A model generated the notes under the pieces. It was not told the DNA's origin and did not search any database. It saw only the letters and a list, made by a program, of their open reading frames with translations. The translations under genes were made by a program, and so were the position numbers. Positions 24,240-35,639 of a DNA stretch of 64,000 nt are shown piece by piece. How positions within the stretch are numbered: position 1 is the stretch's first letter; each line of letters opens with the position of its first letter. The stretch is from the NCBI RefSeq assembly GCF_032854445.1, contig NC_088307.1, positions 14,584,017-14,648,016 on the forward strand, read 5' to 3'. This DNA comes from Liolophura sinensis. Lineage: Eukaryota > Mollusca > Polyplacophora > Chitonida > Chitonidae.

Positions 24240-24510
24240 ATAGCATGGAGAGTAAAAGCATAGCAGTGAAGAGAGTGTAGAAGTTAACAAAATCTCCCTC
24301 AGCTACCAGAAGTCCGCCAACTTTACTTCAGTTAGTGTATTATTCTAACTGTTCAAAGATAGTAACGTCCACGCCCCTAGCAGCATGGCTTAAGCACAAT
24401 TAGGTAAAAACGTGCAGTGATTTTAAATACAATTTATTATCCGTCACTGATCTAGAATTACTAAAAATCCTGTGTTGTCATTACATTTAACATACAATCA
24501 CATTAAAATA
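24240..24510 (+). repeat. Family X, copy (+)
   Basis: Landmarks match 19365-19650 in order: 'agcatggagagtaaaa', 'cgccaactttacttcagtta', 'ttattctaactgttca', 'gcatggcttaagcacaatta', 'ggtaaaa', 'gcagtgatttta', 'ccgtcactgat' and 'ctgtgttgtcattacat'. Identity is roughly two-thirds. Confidence 0.65.
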
Positions 24511-25136
24511 ATGCAGGGGATTAAGCCTTGGAAATACTCATTGCCTACTCATTATGGTAATTATATTATTATCAATTTTATCACAGCACTGATTATTGTT
24601 GGGACACTGCCCCCTCCTCCCCCTACCCTACACTGATTTCACTCGCATCTCTATATGTGTCATTCCAATTTTACTTCAAGTTAATGCAAGTGATCAATTC
24701 CCGTCAACAGCTCACTCACCTTGGAATTAGCGAATTATTACTAGTATTAGCTTATGTATAGATAAGGCATAATACAGTGTCCACAGTGGTTTATGCACCA
24801 CTACCAATCATTTGTCGAACGACGGTTGGAATTTGTAACGGACGAGACGCAGTCCCATCTATTATTCATACTGATAGTTTTGTCTGCTTAAGAAGAGATT
24901 TTCTGGCCATTGAAATCGATAATGGACAGTGTATGTGGCCATTATATATCAAAAATTTAATAAGGCATGTGTATTTTTATATAGATAATCCTAATAACAT
25001 ACGGCCTTTAAAAATAGCATGTATGTATATAGAGAGAGACTGTGAAGGGCTACCAGGGTAGAGAGTTCTCCGACAGTGTGATAATTGGCAAATAATAACA
25101 CCTACCACGAGAAATACGACCTCTTGTCAACTTGGT
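24511..25136. other. Unannotated sequence
   Basis: No supported gene. The frame at 24777-25061 (94 codons) starts at a non-ATG codon and shows no motif. Confidence 0.35.
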
Positions 25137-25237
25137 TCTGTTTTATTTTAACTGTTCATGTAAGCTCCAAAATAGTACCAAGCTACACCGTCCACTAGCA
25201 CCATGGCTATTGTTAATGTTAATCCGTAACATTAACA
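25137..25237 (+). repeat. Family X fragment (+) ending in a small hairpin
   Basis: 'ttttattttaactgttcatg' then 'ccgtccactagcaccatggct' match the centre of family X. It runs into a perfect 11-bp inverted repeat: TGTTAATGTTA at 25211-25221 and its complement at 25227-25237, with a 5-base loop. Confidence 0.5.
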
Positions 25238-25379
25238 TTAAAGCTTAGACATTAAAAACATTAAAACATTAAAAACATCAGAAATACGGTGATGTTTACA
25301 GAAAGCGAGTTTGTATGTTAAATTCGATGACGGCGTAGCATTTTGAGTCCTTATAGACCAGTGACATATATTAATAAGG

Positions 25380-25391
25380 TGGGGGGGGGGG
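25380..25391 (+). repeat. Poly(G) run
   Basis: About 12 consecutive G in an AT-rich setting. Confidence 0.8.
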
Positions 25392-25489
25392 TGCATGTTT
25401 ACTGTTTCATCATTTCTATGAATATTTAGAATAAAACTATGAGGTTCTAAACACTTTCTACATAAGCAGTGGTGGTAGGGAGCGTATAC

Positions 25490-25660
25490 GTCGCTGTCAT
25501 TTAAGCATTTACATGAACAGTTAGAACAAACCCTAACTGAGATAAACTGACAAGTGACCTTACTCCACCGGTAATATGTATAACCATTTACCAAGTATCA
25601 GATTGTCACTGCTCTGGTTTTACTATCTGTGTTGCAGTCGATTTACATTGTGTAATTTTC
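25490..25660 (-). repeat. Family X, copy (-)
   Basis: On the plus strand: 'catttaagcatttacatgaa', 'cagttagaacaaaccctaac', 'tgagataaactgacaagtga', 'accatttaccaagt' and 'cactgctctggttttactat', then 'gttgcagtcg'. These are the reverse complement of the landmarks at 19365 and 24240. The phrase 'ctgctctggttttactctct' is the monomer junction of the array at 30050-30490. Confidence 0.65.
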
Positions 25661-25711
25661 CAAAGGCTCGGAAAAAGCAACAGATTATGTTGGGTTTTTG
25701 TATTTTACTAC

Positions 25712-25934
25712 CTGGGGTGGTGTTGTACGAAATGGCTTTTAGATTTCTTTGCAAACGGCCTTTGATGTGCTGAGAGAAATATACAGATAAGTTGGTCATC
25801 ATCTCCATTGAATCTGTACTGTTTACTGAGAGTGCAGCTGTACTCACGGAATGTGAATACCCACCTGTAACGTAGGAGACAGATGAAGGTAAGGGAATCC
25901 CTTTGTAATCTAAGCCGTTCATCGGATCTGCCAT
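25712..25934 (-). CDS. Candidate coding exon, unidentified
   Basis: On the minus strand, 'tctgttgtgtattcag' (a fair 3' splice site) is followed directly by ATG at 25934-25932. The frame stays open to CCCCAG|GTAGTA at 25712/25711, a good 5' splice site. The peptide begins MADPMNGLDYKGIPLPSS and is rich in Ser, Thr and Val, with no membrane segment or catalytic motif. A second frame (25708-26058) overlaps and abuts the acceptor. No homologue is recognised, and spurious splice sites are common at this composition. Confidence 0.25.
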
Positions 25935-26084
25935 CTGAATACACAACAGACGGATGACTGGTATCGTTTTTCACGAAGCGTGACAATGGTTTCTGAGGAC
26001 TCGTGGTGTCCACCTTGCCAGCGAATAACGTCTGTGTATCCGTAATTATTTCTCTCACTTATCAAAAAAACAAAACAAACAAGC

Positions 26085-26401
26085 GTTCCACATTGTACTG
26101 TTTATTGCAAAGATGTCACTCATAAAAAATACAATAATTCTGGCAGGGACAAACCCAATGTTTTGTTCTTCTGAATGCTCTGAAGAGACATTGTCAGTTG
26201 GCCATGATGTGTGAACAAATGCGAGGCAGCTGTAATGTTGATGTATGACAGTTGAAGATATTAAAACTGCCTTGGTTGTCTACAACGCTGTTCTGTGTCC
26301 TCATGTCCTTGTAGGCTAAGTCGACACTAACTACCATGACAAAACATATGTTAAAACATGTATTGCCGTGGTAGTTTACAGTTAACTTGTGGAAGAGGCC
26401 T
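26085..26401 (-). CDS. Candidate terminal exon with poly(A) signal
   Basis: A minus-strand frame runs from a possible 3' splice site (attttaatatcag| before 26401) to a TGA at 26196-26194, about 68 codons. It includes the peptide phrases GLFHKLTVNYHGNTC and NQGSFNIFNCHTSTLQLP. About 90 bases after the stop lies AATAAA (complement of 26101-26106). A T/GT-rich stretch follows (complement of about 26056-26090), as expected downstream of a cleavage site. Protein family not recognised. The combination of open frame, stop, AATAAA and GT-rich element is suggestive, not proof. Confidence 0.28.
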
Positions 26402-28225
26402 CTGATATTAAAATGTGAATATGAACCCGCTGCCCTGCCCAAGGAGTCGTTTCGCCCGCGGGTCAAGCTGTGTAAGTCGACGTGTTGTTGGCAGACGTTG
26501 GGCTATTGAAGGCCAACACAGTGTACATTCAGTCCACGTAATTCATTTGGCATTCCATCTGATACTGTTATCCGTGGTCAAAATCATTTTGCCATTGCCA
26601 GACCACCTTACAAGTCATGAAACCGCAATCATAAAGGACTTATTCTATCCAGGCAGTTTCAAATAACATGGTGTCAATTCTTGTATGTATTCAGAAACCC
26701 CATTGGCCAGACAGTAAGATTGGTGGTTTATTAAATAATGTAAGAAGATTTATTTGTTCCGTTTTTCTTTTCTCTTGTACTTTTAAAGCATTAATTCAAA
26801 TGTTAGCATTTACGTAGCTAAATATGTTTATAGAACAGAAATTAATACCTCTGAAATTTGTGAAGAAAATATGCCTTTGACTATTTAGCGCTTTGTCGAA
26901 AAATAGCTAAACAGAGTCGTGAATACCAGATTGGTATACATAGAGGTTGCATAGCGTGAATGGAGTATTCACATGACAGTAAAGAAATATGAGACCTGCT
27001 TGATTTGTGTTTGTACACTGTTTTTCACTGTTGTCATGCTTGTATCTAATACTGCTTAACCGCGGGCATTCACGAGACTGTGATACCTATATTTGTATTC
27101 GGTTTAGAACTTATCACGGGATACAGGTGTGGAATTCGAAGTGGATGTCATGCCTATCAACCGTCTGTCTAGCATGACAGAGAACTGCTGACTGCTGCTC
27201 TCCGACCTGTTACCATGTTTATTGACTGTTTGTATATTAATTCTCACATACATGTATTTCGTTGAAAACTATTCTTTCAGGCTGTTTTGTAATTGGACAA
27301 TTGTCGTCTGGGAACGATCTATGAGTGACACATTCAAGGTCGAACTCGAAGAAAATGTACTAGAAGGCAGGAAATAATTTATTTTGCCTTTTTTCTGGTA
27401 TATGTAATAAGGGAATTATTCGTAAGAGGAATTACAAGAAAGTGTGGAAATGATAGATAAATTATCGAGTATAGTAAGAAATCAATTCAACTAGGCAACT
27501 AAGCGAATAAATGAGTAAAAAAAACAATTACTTTGTTATTACCAAGGAATCCACAAACATATAAATACATGAACTTTATTCCATAAAAATCTAAAGATAT
27601 CTATTTCCATCATTTAAATAATCAATAGTGATGAAATTTCTGGATCACTACAATACCATTTGCTTGGAAACAAAACCAGTGTCTCAACCCCTTAATGTCA
27701 TTGACACCAGCATACGTGTAAAACACGGATTCTTTTCATGCCAGTGATGTTAACGTTCTTGTGGTGCTAAGCGGAAATATCTTGGAGAGTAATAAATAAC
27801 AGACATGCGCCTTGATGTTACCGTCACGATACATCAATCAAATGTAATCGAGAGACGGTGCTTGTTATTTCGTCGGGTTCTTTCTGCGGAGCACTTTGCC
27901 CTCGATGTTTTTTAGCAGCCCAGGGTTATGCTGTGATGACATGGCACACGACCATCTATCGCCAATAACCTAATTTAGGGCAGAGAACCGCCGAAAGCGA
28001 TGCGGGAAGCAAATGGTTTCAATCTATCTCAATTCTGTCTAATCTGATCTGTAGACGTCGATGAGGTTCATCGACCCCTCTACCGTCACACGCAATTCAT
28101 AGCACCCTCGCGATTAGCGCCGATCTTGATATTGTGTCAAGGAGACGGTCTTTATGATTGCAATATAGACATCACCCCAGACCATCATGGTCCTTCCTTC
28201 TCCAAGCTGACCAGTCCGAGTCGTA
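26402..28225. other. Unannotated sequence
   Basis: If the minus-strand terminal exon is real, this could be upstream intron. No element or exon is recognised in it. Confidence 0.35.
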
Positions 28226-28579
28226 ATGACTAATTTCAATGCGTCTGTCGACGAGACAGACAATATTCAATCACAACAAGCTCGTCAGATGTATACATTT
28301 ATGTTAAAATCAGGAAGCATAGGCGAACTACGTGTTCAACCACTAAGCTTTCGCGGTTACGTTTTGTGGATTAAATCCATGGTAAGAATCGGGCTGTATA
28401 GATTATGCGATGCGATTCATACAAAATCAGGAAGCACAGGCGAACTACCAGCTCAACCTATTGGCTTTAACTGCTGCATTCTGCAGCAACAATGCAAACA
28501 TGATCAGATTGCGTGCATGACATGTTTGCATATCATTTATGAATATCTGAGTAGAGAAATTAACTATCACAGAGAATAA
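28226..28579 (+). repeat. In-frame 117-bp duplication inside a 117-codon frame
   Basis: 'aaaatcaggaagcataggcg' begins at 28306 and 'aaaatcaggaagcacaggcg' at 28423, exactly 117 bases (39 codons) apart. Similarity continues for about 60 bases. The surrounding frame (28226-28579) therefore contains a repeated motif, KSGSIGEL and KSGSTGEL, each followed by Q-P and an aromatic residue. There is no known domain. It could be a coding relic or an incidental two-unit repeat. Confidence 0.4.
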
Positions 28580-28994
28580 AGCAGAGCTTCCTCTTCCAGG
28601 AGCGCAACGTTTTGTCCTGAATTTGAACAATCTTTTTTCGTTTTCCGAAAATCTCAGACAACGGTAGAAACTTGATTATCAGGTTGCGTGTAGGTATGCT
28701 GGCTTGTTTTTTCCACACACATATGCCCGTTCAGTTGAAAGCCGTGTTGTAATCGCCGCGAGGATCCACAATGCATCAGGTAATCACGAGATAACAAGGC
28801 GCGTTTAGGTCAACTCAATATGTGGACGCAGAGTAATGCACAGGGGATTTGGGTATATATACAGCTACATGTTTAATACAGGGACCTTTTCCCGCAAGTT
28901 GGTTTTCTACCCTGAAAGTCCACACCTTAGCCCTGCAAGTTACATCAGCCTTTATTTACCTAATTCTGCTTTAACCATGGTGTTTCTACTTTTT
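28580..28994. other. Unannotated sequence
   Basis: Nothing recognisable. Confidence 0.4.
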
Positions 28995-29120
28995 AATCAT
29001 TTACATGAACTGTTAGAATAAATCCATATCTGAGATAAATTCACATTAGGCTAGATTTCATAACATTGTCCCCACTGCTCTCGTTTTACTCCTTTGCGAT
29101 AGTCTTTTATATCATGAAAT
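28995..29120 (-). repeat. Family X, copy (-)
   Basis: 'aatcatttacatgaactgtt', 'agaataaatccatatctgag' and 'ataaattcacatt', then 'cactgctctcgttttact' and 'gcgatagtctttta', match the minus copies elsewhere. The copy is shortened between the two blocks. Confidence 0.6.
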
Positions 29121-29429
29121 GACAAAAGGCTGTATAAATACAATGTAGAAAACGTCAGTACACACTGACTATATACATTATACGAAAGTCTGATTCCTTC
29201 AAGATCACGGTGGGTTATGCCTTGTGAGGCTTGTTTGTCACGATTCCTAGCTTGTTTGTCACGATTAGAGGAGAGTTAGATGTATGTGTTTTTGCATTGG
29301 CTCGGAGAAGTCTCGAATAGGCTGTGTAGTTTAACATGAAACCTATTGCGTGGCTTTAGAAGCATTCATCATGGTGTGACGCTCGTTAATCAGCTTGCGT
29401 GAAACTTTCAAATTTTCTAATATCATATG

Positions 29430-29597
29430 TTTTTTTTGTATACTTCTCATAAGGGTTTTTTGTATACTCCTCATAAGGTTTTTGGTATACTCCTCTTACG
29501 GTTTTTTGTATACTCCTCATACGGTTTTTTGTATACTCCTCATAAGGTTTTTGGTATACTCCTCATACGGTTTTTTGTATACTCCTCATAATTTTGC
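29430..29597 (+). repeat. 23-bp minisatellite, about 6-7 copies
   Basis: The unit is 'ggttttttgtatactcctca' plus 'taa' or 'tac'. Two variants (ttttttg and tttttgg) alternate, which hints at a 46- or 69-base higher-order unit. The 68-codon frame at 29395-29601 is produced by the repeat and contains no stop only because of its composition. Confidence 0.88.
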
Positions 29598-29643
29598 ATG
29601 AAATGTGCAAATAACTATTACGACGACAGTCTCTTGAATTGAA

Positions 29644-29910
29644 CATAATCCTTTGATTTATATATTTATTTGATTGATTTCCCTTATACGACGGCGGCCA
29701 GCATTATGGTGGGAGGAAATCGGGCAGTGCCCGGGGAAAACCCACGACCATCCGCAGGTTGCTGCAGACCTTCCCACGTACGGCTGGAGAGGAAGCAAGC
29801 ATGAGCTGGACTTCAACTCATAGCGACCGCATTGGTGAGAGGCTCCTGGGTCATTACGCTGCGCTAGTGCGCTAACCAACTGAGCCACGGAAGCCCCCAT
29901 AATCCTTTGA
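29644..29910 (-). mobile_element. SINE-A, near full length, with 13-bp target-site duplication
   Basis: The element 29657-29897 is flanked by perfect copies of 'cataatcctttga' (29644-29656 and 29898-29910). On the minus strand it starts with a tRNA-like head: A-box 'tggctcagttggttagcgc' near 29886-29868, and the B-box-like 'gagttgaagtcc' near 29820-29809. It continues through the conserved body (cgtacgtggga, ggatggtcgtgggttttccc, ccaccataatgctggccgcc) and ends in an A/T tail. The 'gtactcaagaatatttcact' step is missing here, an internal deletion. It is non-autonomous; its LINE partner is unknown. Confidence 0.93.
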
Positions 29911-30049
29911 GATGTAGTGACAAATGATGTCTTGTACCACATTTAATATTGTTTTCAACGATGTGCACACTTCATGAAGTATTTTCACAGCTATATTTTG
30001 ATAGTTTCAATCGAATGACTTCACAGTTGTGTAGTATTGGCAACTTGGA

Positions 30050-30490
30050 GTCTAAGCCTCTATTTTACTCTCTATGCTGTAGTTGTATTTCGCCGGTTAC
30101 GTGTGAGCATTTTCCAACATTTACATCATCGTCGCTGCTCTGGTTTTACTCTCTATGCTGTAGGCGTATTTCGCCGGTTACGTGTGAGCATTTGCAAACA
30201 TTTACACCATCGTCGTTTACCCTCTATGCTGTAGTCGTATTTCACCAGTTACATGTGACCATTTGCCAACCTTTACACCATCGTCGCTACTTTGGTTTTA
30301 CTCACTCTGCTGTAGCAGTATTTCACCGATTACGTGTGACCATTTGCCAACCTTTACACCATCGTCGCTGCTCTGGTTTTACTCTCTATGCTGTGGCCGT
30401 ACTTCATCGGTTATGTGTAACCATTTGCCAACCTTTACACCATCGTCGCTGCTCTGGTTTTACTCTCTGTGCTGTAGTCTTTTCTAATGT
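30050..30490 (-). repeat. 81-bp tandem array derived from family X
   Basis: About five units of 81 bases (one of 72) run from 'ttttactctctatgctgtag' through 'tatttcaccggttacgtgtg', 'accatttgccaacctttaca' and 'ccatcgtcgctgctctgg'. The same phrases occur once in dispersed family X copies (44472-44600 has 'gtgaccatttgccaac' and 'cactgctctggtttt'), so the array is a local amplification of the X core. Since 81 and 72 are multiples of three, frames stay open (29949-30497, 182 codons; also 30037-30234 and 30263-30487). I do not regard these as genes. Confidence 0.88.
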
Positions 30491-31556
30491 TATATGATTT
30501 TTAATTGTTCGCAGTTCGGGAGTAAATATTTTTCAGTTGTCTAGAAACTGAAACAATAGTTTGCTCTTCCAAAACGGCCTTTAGTGCAAGGATATATCCT
30601 ATCCCACCTTGAAATTCCCATTGATCAAATATGAGCTAACAATATGTGGCAAAATTGCTTCATGTATGGCACTGTTTCACTGTTATATTTTCTTTAACAT
30701 TGTTCTATGTGTTTGGCGTCGTTAATGGCCTTGTTTTTGCTCCTGCTTCCAAACTAAACCTTCAACCTTATAGGACATTAAATAACAGGCTTTCAAATTC
30801 CATGATCATTCGCTCTTTACGGCAGTTAGTCTACCACGACAAGTTCCCTGTTTCCTCAAACTGACCAGGATGTTTTGTGAATATACTCCATACATTTTAC
30901 ATGTAGACAAATGTGCGATGAGAATTCCACACCTGGCGCTCTTGATGCTGGTAATATAAAACATGTACCGGACTAAATTGAAACACCGCCAGTATAACAT
31001 GTACTCATCATGTAATATTTATATTGACCATATGTATAAGGTACAGTCTGGGTTAAGGTTGAATACCTGCAATAAAGACTTTTAGGTAGAAAATACAAGT
31101 TGTAACTTAAAGCATCTAATATCGGCATCATGCAAACTCAAGAGTAAAATCGAATACCGGCATTATAAGACAGGTAACGGGTTTAGACGCAATACCTGCA
31201 ATATCAGATACTGGTATAGACATTGTGAAGCTGGCAATACGCATTACGCTCCGAGTGGCATATAGGCAATATCAGACAATATCAGACATGGACCGGAATA
31301 CAAGTGTATATGTGCAACATCAGGCATTCACTTATACTTGTATATGTATATTTCGGTCGTATCAGACAAAACAGGTTAAACCTGAACCAGGAACATAAAC
31401 TCCGTACACATACAACCGCATCATGTCACCCAGGGGCATCATATAAAACACACCACTTCTCAGCTGTTTGGATACCCAAAGAAAACAGGCAATATTTCAC
31501 GCATGATAGAACCATCATAAAAACGGGCCAGTATGATGATATCACAAACCTAAGGG
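30491..31556. other. Unannotated sequence
   Basis: No gene supported. Between about 31040 and 31330 the phrases 'aatacctgcaatatcagaca' and 'gcaatatcag' recur loosely, suggesting an eroded short repeat. Confidence 0.35.
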
Positions 31557-31830
31557 TCATTTTGGTCTGACAGTTTTAGCCTGACTGTTTTAGTCTGGCT
31601 TTTAGTGTAACTTTTCTAGTCTAACTATTTTAGTCTGTTTTAGTCTTACTGATTTAGTCTAACTGTTTTAGTCTAACTGTTTTAGTTTAACTGTTTTAGT
31701 CTAACTGTTTTAGTCTGTCTGTTTTAGCCTAACTGTTTTAATCTGTTTTAGCCTAACTGTTTCAGTCGAACTGTTTTAGTTTAACTGTTTTAGCATATCT
31801 GTTTTAGTATAACTGTTTATATAATTGCTA
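31557..31830 (+). repeat. 14-bp minisatellite, about 18 imperfect copies
   Basis: The unit is TTTTAGTCTAACTG with frequent variants (gcctaactg, gtttaactg, shortened gtctg). It starts after 'cattttggtctgacag' and decays at 'aactgtttatataattgc'. Confidence 0.9.
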
Positions 31831-34800
31831 AAACAACAGCCTTCTAAAACGCCACTCCATCCCTTCAGATTACCCACAGGCGGTCGATCGTTGAATAGTT
31901 TCGAACACACATTAGATATATGGGCAGATTATGCCAAGAACCCCTGAATTAGTCTGCTGCATTACTATTCTACAGAATGTTGTACCGACTGAAGATACAA
32001 AAATTACCCCGTGTGCCTTGACAATGAAATCCTGCTGTCCAGACAAACTTCATTTCATAGAGTTTAAATTACGTCTCTGGCCTACTTGGTTACAGGATCA
32101 ATCCCCAAGTTTGGCATGTAGTGAAACCAGGAAGAATTACACAGGCATTTTCATACATCAGTCAAACAGAGAGCGTTTGTAACAAAGGTCTTGATATACG
32201 CATGAGTCTCTCAGATTTGCCTGTAATGAAGTAACAAGATAGTCAGTGTCAAGGGAACAAGTACAGAAATCAATGGACGCCCATGTATTACATGGGTCCG
32301 GGCATGATACTCTTGATCAGATTGCAATATGAAGAGCAGTTAGAATCGATCAATCGTCTTAATACTCGACACTCAATACGGTGGTTCATCATCAGATATC
32401 TGGCAAATAACGGTAAAGCTAATCGTCCATGGGCAAAGAGATGCCTTCAAAAGACTGTCTAAAACCAGTAGAAGTGGCCTACTCGGTATCATGATGGAAG
32501 TTTGTTCAAAACGCCCTAAGACGGCCTCCTTAACAACTGAAACAGCTATTATGCTTAATCAATTGTGGGTTTGATCTGGTTTCCTCCACACCAAAGATCC
32601 AAGACTGTGCCATTCACTTGGTTCATTTAAGATTAATGACATATGCGTTTATTTTAACAAGTTATTGCATGTTATTCTTTGAGTTTTATTTTTTTTGGGG
32701 GGGGGGGGTCGGGGCAAAATGAGGCGCAATTATGAAATGGTTCCCAGAACGACATCCAACACCAAGCGTTCTGTTTTGGTATCTGTGTACAGATATAATA
32801 CAAATGAATACAAGTGATGAATCAATAAAGCTATACAAATACAGAGGGCAGACGGCATTAACTAGCCATATGTCATGGTCAAATTAGGTCCGCTCAGATC
32901 AAACGTTGCAAGTTTTGTCTGTGACTTTTAACTCAAAGGGACCGGCTTCCCCACGCTCAATATGTAACATGTACTGCTCACTATTCCCACGCTGAACTTC
33001 ATAGCTGCGAAAAATAATATTACCCCCCCCCCCCCCCACTTCACTGTTTGACATGAAATTTTCAGCAATAAGCGCCCATGTGGCTGTTTGCGCAGGTTAA
33101 CGTTCACTGAAGGCCACATGTCTTTCACCAAGGTGGTATTCATGTCTGTACGTCGCATGTAGGAAAGTGTGTCATTTACTTCTCAGTGCTGGGTGGTTTA
33201 CACCGGGCGTTTCCCCAACACAAGAAACTGGCCGCCATCGAATAAGTGAAAAACTCGCATGGAGTTAAACTACGATCATATAATTCAAATAAATATAATG
33301 CTGAAAACTAATCGGAGTTTTGAGGTTTGGTTACCGTTGCTTTTATTGAGGGTTTTTTATATACGTTTTTTTTAAAAATAGGTAATTACTGGGAAAGATA
33401 TTAGCCAGCGTCTGCCTGAATCACATTTCTATCCCAGATTCCCAGTCCAATCAAAGCAAATGATGGAGACAACAGCACTTATTACCGCACCGATATCCAG
33501 AACCTGTGCAGAGCTATTTATATCGTCAGCATACTCGAGATTTATTGACAGTGTCTCTTATTGGTAGAGAGGATGCCTTGTGTTTAAAAATCAGGGCAGT
33601 GACATTAATTAATTCATCTTCAGTCCATCGATCACAAAAGAAAATTGTCCTGCCTGTAAACAAGTCATTGTTTTAACATCTCTTACACATGCGGGACTGG
33701 GATTTGTCCTGAACAATGTATTCCCTGGACAGGGTTCTCTAGGACTGGACAGTTTTGTTTATACACCGCATTGTCTCCGGAATATACCAACTACGATAAG
33801 TTGTTCCAAGGGACAATCACATGTTGCAGTACTCGGATTTATTTGATATAATCTACCTATTAAGTAATTAATATGATTAAACAGTAAGTTATGTTTACCA
33901 TTTATGTTTTTTTTTCTAAAACTGTACCGGTAGAGTATTTCTTGCTTGTGCCCAAGTCACGTAAAATATCTTGTCTGGATTTAGTTACACCTGAAACTCA
34001 CTATGAATCTGTCTCTACATGCAGTACATTCTAGGCCGCCATTGGTCGAGTGGTCACGTGTACTGGGGTGAAGTGTTAACACCATACTGAACTCGCATGA
34101 AGCCTCCAAACAGTGTCGACAAGTCAAAATAATTTCAGTATTGTTGCGAAACTTAAGTGTTCGCAAGTCGACAATATTTCCAAAGCAAGGAAAATATGCC
34201 AGTATTTTGTAGTATATTTACAATTTAGTAAAAGAAGGAAAAGTGTTTAATATTTTAAACACTGCCAGCAGCTTTGAAGAATTTTACCGGTACGTCAGCC
34301 TACCTCTGCACAAATTGCTGTCTTAATTCTAATCACCCACAGCAGATCCCAGATCAGTCTGGAAATTGGTTAGTTTTAACGGCAACCAAGACAACAATAT
34401 CTGTTGCCGATATTTTGGGGATGTAATATCATTTAGTTGAGTATTCACTGCCGCAAAATCATAACTAACAGAACATATTTATATTTCGCAGAAGATGAAC
34501 TTTCCGATGTCAGTGTTCGGGTTGACCAATATATGACGTCACGCTGTGACCCGATTTCCTGCAATCTGTCTCAATTGTTTTACTCTAATACTCGTGACAC
34601 TTAAGCGCTAAGTTACAGAAAATCTTAGATAAGTCCTACCGATATTGGTATACACGCACAGTTTGAAATCAGTTTACACCTAAACATCTTGAAATGTTTC
34701 AAATGTCGTTTTTGTTTCGTGGTAATACCATGGCAATATCACGGTACAGATATACAGACAAAATTCAGTACCACACTCCCAGGACATGGATAACAGTATC

Positions 34801-35340
34801 ATCATCATCGGATAAATATGTATGATACCCACTTGTTTCCTTTTATCCCCTAAAATCTGTTTTCCCAGTCGCACCAATAGTTTTCTAGTTCTTAAACCCA
34901 GGAATGCATAAAGGAACTAAAGGAGGTCCGATAGTCTGCTTAAAGTGTAAAATACCACACATGCGCTAAACGGCGCTTCCCTCACACTGAATACCTGGAA
35001 CTCTTGTCACCCGATTTAAATAGGATATAGTATGTTCCCTCTGGCTGTGGGTCAAACGTAGACAACTATGAACTTGAGCTTGTAGCAGATTCTGGCACCC
35101 TAGCCCTCCAGCAGTAGGGCAGTACCAGGGCTGCGTTAAAGTACCTCTTCTCGGAAATCAGCATTAAGCAATCTGCATGGGATTGGACGTATTCGCCGTG
35201 CCTGTACCTCAGGTGATGTGTGTGAAGATTAAATTTCACTCCCATCAGTATTCTTATAATGTGCAACCCTGTCTGGTGTTCAAGTGGTGAATGCGTGCAG
35301 TGTCGAGGGCGCAGTGACCATGTACTGGACTGAAAATATC
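31831..35340. other. Unannotated sequence with G and C runs
   Basis: About 3.5 kb without a supported gene. It includes a run of about 13 G (32696-32708) and a run of about 16 C (33023-33038). An isolated A-box-like phrase lies near 34040. Short frames carry no motifs. Confidence 0.4.
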
Positions 35341-35346
35341 CGGTGG

Positions 35347-35622
35347 TTTGCACTTTTATTTATTTATTTATTTGATTGGTGTTTTACGCCGTACTCAAGA
35401 ATATTTCCCTTATACGACGGCGGCCAGCATGATGGTGGGTGGAAACCGGGCAGAGCCCGGGGGAAACCCACGACCATCTGCATGTTGCTGGCAGACCTTC
35501 CCACGTCCGGCCGAAGAGGAAGCCAGCATGAGGTGGACTTGAACTCACAGCGACCGCATTGGGTCATTACGCTGCGCTAGCGCGCTAACCAACTAATCCA
35601 CGGAGGCCCCATTTGCACTTTT
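35347..35622 (-). mobile_element. SINE-A, full length, with 11-bp target-site duplication
   Basis: The element 35358-35611 is bounded by 'tttgcactttt' at 35347-35357 and 35612-35622. On the minus strand: head with A-box 'tggattagttggttagcgc', a B-box-like 'gagttcaagtcc', the conserved body, 'ggcgtaaaacaccaatcaaa' and an (AAAT)n tail. It is one of the best-preserved copies, so probably young. The overlapping frames 35284-35580 are repeat artefacts. Confidence 0.95.
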
Positions 35623-35639
35623 GGTGGCACTAAAATATT

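Noticed and set aside
29949-30497. 182-codon open frame, the longest in the window
   Set aside because: It is produced by an 81-base (27-codon) tandem array. All repeats are near-identical, two other frames are open too, and the array derives from a dispersed repeat.
32696-33038. G-run and C-run about 320 bases apart that could pair
   Set aside because: Homopolymer runs only; flanks are not complementary, so no real inverted repeat.
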